This document shows positions 5,934-7,645 of a DNA stretch of 7,645 nt, one piece after another. A program made the translations under genes and the position numbers. How positions within the stretch are numbered: position 1 is the first letter of the stretch; every line of letters starts with the position of its first letter. The notes under the pieces are model-generated. The model did no database searches, was not told the origin of the DNA, and saw only the letters and a list, made by a program, of their open reading frames with translations. The stretch comes from Archaeoglobales archaeon (GTDB lineage Archaea; Halobacteriota; Archaeoglobi; Archaeoglobales; Archaeoglobaceae), in the NCBI GenBank assembly GCA_003662985.1, contig QMZD01000074.1, forward strand, positions 1-7,645, read 5' to 3'.

Positions 5934-6644
5934 ATGAGAGGTAATTCAAGAAGCTCAAAAAATAAAAATAATTTAAAGGATATTCATAAAGCTGACATAC
6001 CCGATCCTTATTTTGAAAAAAGATTGAGGCTAATGAACAGATTAAAAGATGAGCTCAATCTGAGTGAGAGAGTCTACAAGGCCATGTTAAAAGTCCCAAG
6101 ACATCTTTTCGTGCCCTTCAACTATAGAGACGATGCCTATGCGGACACACCCCTACCTATAGGAAAGGATCAAACGATCAGCGCACCCCACATGGTTGCG
6201 ATAATGTGTGAACTCCTCGATCTCAAAGAAGGACATAAAGTCTTAGAAGTTGGAACGGGAAGAGGATATCATGCTGCTGTTGTGGCGGAACTCATTGGTA
6301 AAAAGGGGAAAGTTATCACAGTAGAGAGGATAGAGGAACTTGCAAGAAAGGCGAGAGAAGTTCTTGAATCTCTCGGTTACACGAATGTTAGAGTTGTGGT
6401 AGGAGATGGAAGTAAGGGATTCGAGGAGGAGGCTCCATACGACAGAATTTTCGTCACAGCCTCAGCACCAGATGTTCCAAAACCTTTAATCGATCAGCTT
6501 AAGCTAGGGGGAAAGATAGTCCTGCCGATTGGAAATTTCATGCAAAACCTGGTTATCGTAGAGAAAGATGAAGGTGGGGAGATAAAAAAGAAACCATGGG
6601 GTGCCGTGAGATTCGTTCCCTTGGTTGGAGAATATGGTTTCTAG
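5934..6644 (+). CDS. pcm: Protein-L-isoaspartate O-methyltransferase
   Basis: Cytosolic repair enzyme that transfers a methyl group from S-adenosylmethionine to the carboxyl of L-isoaspartate (and D-aspartate) in damaged proteins, starting their conversion back to aspartate; useful at high temperature, where such damage is fast. The 236 residues contain PRHLFVP (55-61), the PCMT-specific loop DTPLPIGKDQTISAPHM (71-87), SAM motif I VLEVGTGRGYHAA (103-115), the acidic residue after strand 2 in ITVERIEEL (E131), VGDGSKG (156-162), and DRIFVTASAPDVPKPLIDQL (170-189). All expected motifs are intact. The first 30 or so residues (rich in Asn, Lys and Ser) are beyond the usual family start; an internal ATG at 6033 (residue 34) is an alternative. 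I keep ATG 5934 because the TATA box fits leaderless initiation there; no Shine-Dalgarno is visible. It is transcribed divergently from the acyl-CoA dehydrogenase and appears to stand alone. Confidence 0.95.
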   Translation: MRGNSRSSKNKNNLKDIHKADIPDPYFEKRLRLMNRLKDELNLSERVYKAMLKVPRHLFVPFNYRDDAYADTPLPIGKDQTISAPHMVAIMCELLDLKEGHKVLEVGTGRGYHAAVVAELIGKKGKVITVERIEELARKAREVLESLGYTNVRVVVGDGSKGFEEEAPYDRIFVTASAPDVPKPLIDQLKLGGKIVLPIGNFMQNLVIVEKDEGGEIKKKPWGAVRFVPLVGEYGF

Positions 6645-6755
6645 GGGGGATTAGTGGGGAATTGAAGCATGAGTAACCCATACTGAGAATTTAGATGTAA
6701 AGACCCCACCAACAAATTTTAAAAACCCTAGCCTCATAATTTACAAGGAAAAAAA

Positions 6756-6762
6756 TTTATAT
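6756..6762 (+). promoter_or_regulatory. TATA box for tRNA-Lys (and probably rpoH)
   Basis: AAAAATTTATATCC, with TTTATAT at 6756-6762. A transcript start 26 bases from its centre would be near 6785, leaving a 5' leader of about 14 bases to be removed by RNase P. Another AT-rich element, AATTTTAAAAA (about 6715-6725), is less well placed. The gap from pcm (6645-6755) holds no gene that I can support. Confidence 0.5.
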
Positions 6763-6798
6763 CCAGAGGCTATTGTCTTTAAGACTGGAAAAACTTCT

Positions 6799-6872
6799 GG
6801 GCTCGTAGCTCAGCCAGGCAGAGCAACGGGCTTTTAACCCGTTGGCCGCGGGTTCAAATCCCGTCGAGCCCG
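6799..6872 (+). tRNA. tRNA-Lys (anticodon UUU)
   Basis: A complete cloverleaf of 74 bases. The acceptor stem GGGCTCG (6799-6805) pairs with CGAGCCC (6865-6871); G6872 is the discriminator base. The D arm uses GCTC/GAGC, the anticodon stem ACGGG/CCCGT encloses loop CTTTTAA with anticodon TTT at 6833-6835, and the T arm GCGGG-TTCAAAT-CCCGT has one G-U pair. There is no intron. CCA is not encoded (TTC follows the discriminator), so it must be added after transcription. UUU reads both AAA and AAG lysine codons. It precedes rpoH by 25 bases on the same strand. Confidence 0.97.
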
Positions 6873-6897
6873 TTCACCCAATGATGGAGGAGTGAGA

Positions 6898-7131
6898 ATG
6901 AGCAAAATCAGACTGCAGGATCACATACTCGTACCAAAGCATGAGCTCTTGAGTGAAGAGGAGGCTGAGAAGATCTTAGAAACTTTAAAGCTGAACAAAG
7001 AACAGCTACCAAAGATAAAAGTTGATGATCCCATAGCCAAAGAGATTGGAGCAAAGGTGGGAGATATAATAAGGATAGAAAGAGAAAGTCCCACATCGGG
7101 AAGGTCGATAGCTTATAGACTGGTTGTTTAA
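6898..7131 (+). CDS. rpoH: DNA-directed RNA polymerase subunit H (Rpb5 C-terminal domain homologue)
   Basis: Small subunit of archaeal RNA polymerase, equivalent to the C-terminal domain of eukaryotic Rpb5; it sits at the lower jaw of the enzyme near incoming DNA. The 77 residues match the family along their whole length: DHILVPKHELLSEEEAEKIL (residues 8-27), LPKIKVDDPIAKEIGAKVGD (about 37-56) and IIRIERESPTSGRSIAYRLV at the end. ATG 6898 is chosen because GGAGG (6886-6890) stands seven bases upstream; in-frame GTG 6892 is only one base from that site and would add two residues. The gene lies 25 bases after tRNA-Lys, with no space for a separate promoter outside the tRNA, and precedes rpoB as in many archaea. 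Confidence 0.97.
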   Translation: MSKIRLQDHILVPKHELLSEEEAEKILETLKLNKEQLPKIKVDDPIAKEIGAKVGDIIRIERESPTSGRSIAYRLVV

Positions 7132-7133
7132 AA

Positions 7134-7145
7134 TTTAAATATATA
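7134..7145 (+). promoter_or_regulatory. TATA box for the rpoB transcription unit
   Basis: TTTAAATATATA begins three bases after the rpoH stop codon. The predicted transcript start, about 26 bases beyond its centre, is near 7167, just before the GGAGTGAT element at 7169-7176. rpoB could therefore be read from its own promoter as well as by read-through from tRNA-Lys/rpoH. Confidence 0.5.
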
Positions 7146-7181
7146 CAAAAAAATATGAAAACGGAAGTGGAGTGATTGGAC

Positions 7182-7265
7182 TTGAATGATTTTTTAGGAT
7201 TAGTTTATGGTATCAATTTAGTATTGAGAGCCGAGATCGATTCTGAAAAAATTTTAGAGGTGTAA
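7182..7265 (+). CDS. Possible 27-residue micro-ORF ahead of rpoB
   Basis: An open frame from TTG 7182 to TAA 7265 would encode (M)NDFLGLVYGINLVLRAEI and nine further residues (DSEKILEV region at the end). GGAGTGA (7169-7175), nearly a perfect match to the archaeal Shine-Dalgarno, lies six bases before the TTG. The frame ends three bases before the ATG of rpoB, and its last codons contain rpoB's own ribosome binding site (GAGGTG), an arrangement typical of coupled translation. Another in-frame TTG is at 7176. A short ATG frame at 7155 ends after six codons. I do not recognise the peptide. It may be a real leader protein, or a chance frame behind an unrelated purine-rich stretch. Confidence 0.35.
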   Translation: MNDFLGLVYGINLVLRAEIDSEKILEV

Positions 7266-7268
7266 GGA

Positions 7269-7645
7269 ATGTTGGATAGGAGAGTTCTTGCGAGAGCGTA
7301 TTTTACCCATGAGAGACTCGTAAGGCACCAGATCGATTCCTTTAATAGATTCATTGAGGAGGGGCTTCAAAAGGTCATAGACGAGCAGAAAAAGATCGAA
7401 CTTGATATACCAGACACCTATGTAAAATTAGGTAGAATATGGGTGGATAGACCTATAATAAGAGAAGCAGACGGTTCTGAACCTCCTCTCGTTCCCTCTA
7501 CCGCAAGGCTAAGAAACCTAACCTATGCCGCCAAGGTGCACCTTCATGCGCAGGTGGTTGATGAGGGTAGAGAGTTGGAGGAGGAAGTTGTAACCATAGG
7601 AATGCTTCCAATAATGGTGAAATCGAATAGGTGTAACCTCCACCC
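7269..7645 (+). CDS. rpoB: RNA polymerase large subunit B (RpoB or B''), N-terminal part, cut off by window edge
   Basis: Second-largest RNA polymerase subunit, part of the catalytic core (protrusion and lobe regions at the N-terminus). 125 codons are visible and open to the edge. The start, MLDRRVLARAYFTHERLVRH, is the typical archaeal RpoB/B'' N-terminus, followed by a segment DSFNRFIEEGLQKVIDEQ (residues 22-39), LGRIWVDRPIIREADGS (about 54-70), PSTARLRNLTYAAKVHLHAQ (about 76-95) and IGMLPIMVKSNRCNLH near the edge, the block conserved in all archaeal and eukaryotic B subunits. GAGGTG (7257-7262) lies six bases before ATG 7269. In Archaeoglobales and many methanogens this gene is split into rpoB'' (rpoB2) and rpoB' (rpoB1); whether it is split here lies outside the window. 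Confidence 0.96.
   Translation, partial: MLDRRVLARAYFTHERLVRHQIDSFNRFIEEGLQKVIDEQKKIELDIPDTYVKLGRIWVDRPIIREADGSEPPLVPSTARLRNLTYAAKVHLHAQVVDEGRELEEEVVTIGMLPIMVKSNRCNLH

Noticed and set aside
6654..6709. Possible stem GTGGGG/CCCCAC and box C/D-like words (ATGAGTA, CTGA) after pcm
   Set aside because: The stem is six bases around a 44-base loop, and the boxes are too close together with no second D box. Not enough to call an sRNA or terminator.
6908..7096. Minus-strand open frame of 62 codons opposite rpoH
   Set aside because: Low-complexity Leu/Ser product lying antisense to a well-conserved polymerase subunit.

Overview
The window reads as a stretch of chromosome from a hyperthermophilic euryarchaeon, most likely of the order Archaeoglobales. 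Visible evidence: archaeal RNA polymerase subunit H, followed by the start of the large-subunit gene with an archaeal RpoB N-terminus; a tRNA-Lys gene without an encoded CCA; GGAGGTGAT-type ribosome binding sites; AT-rich TATA boxes about 26 bases from predicted transcript starts; and proteins rich in Lys, Glu and Ile. The lineage within Archaeoglobales is inference. It leans on acyl-CoA dehydrogenase metabolism beside archaeal core genes, and on moderate overall GC with very AT-rich gaps. The right-hand gene is cut off, so a split rpoB, as in Archaeoglobus, cannot be confirmed here.

Bases 1-5655 are read from the minus strand. From right to left they hold: an acyl-CoA dehydrogenase (4360-5655) followed 83 bases later by an acetoacetate-decarboxylase-family enzyme (3536-4276), probably one catabolic operon; a radical SAM protein with a B12-binding-like N-terminal domain (1844 to about 3286), possibly with a non-AUG start; an unrecognised 72-residue protein (1458-1676) overlapping a TauE/SafE-type membrane exporter (616-1461) by four bases; and a Lrp/AsnC-type regulator running off the left edge (1-426).

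Bases 5934-7645 are read from the plus strand: protein-L-isoaspartate methyltransferase (5934-6644), tRNA-Lys(UUU) (6799-6872), rpoH (6898-7131), a possible 27-residue micro-ORF (7182-7265) and the 5' part of rpoB (7269 to the edge). tRNA-Lys and rpoH are only 25 bases apart, and the micro-ORF ends three bases before the rpoB start codon.

The divergent gap between the acyl-CoA dehydrogenase and pcm (5656-5933) is the most structured noncoding part. It has three families of short tandem repeats and a promoter motif shared by both genes. I see no CRISPR array, insertion sequence, defence system or clear horizontally acquired island. The window is mostly ordinary chromosome; its interest lies in gene starts, leaders and promoter architecture.
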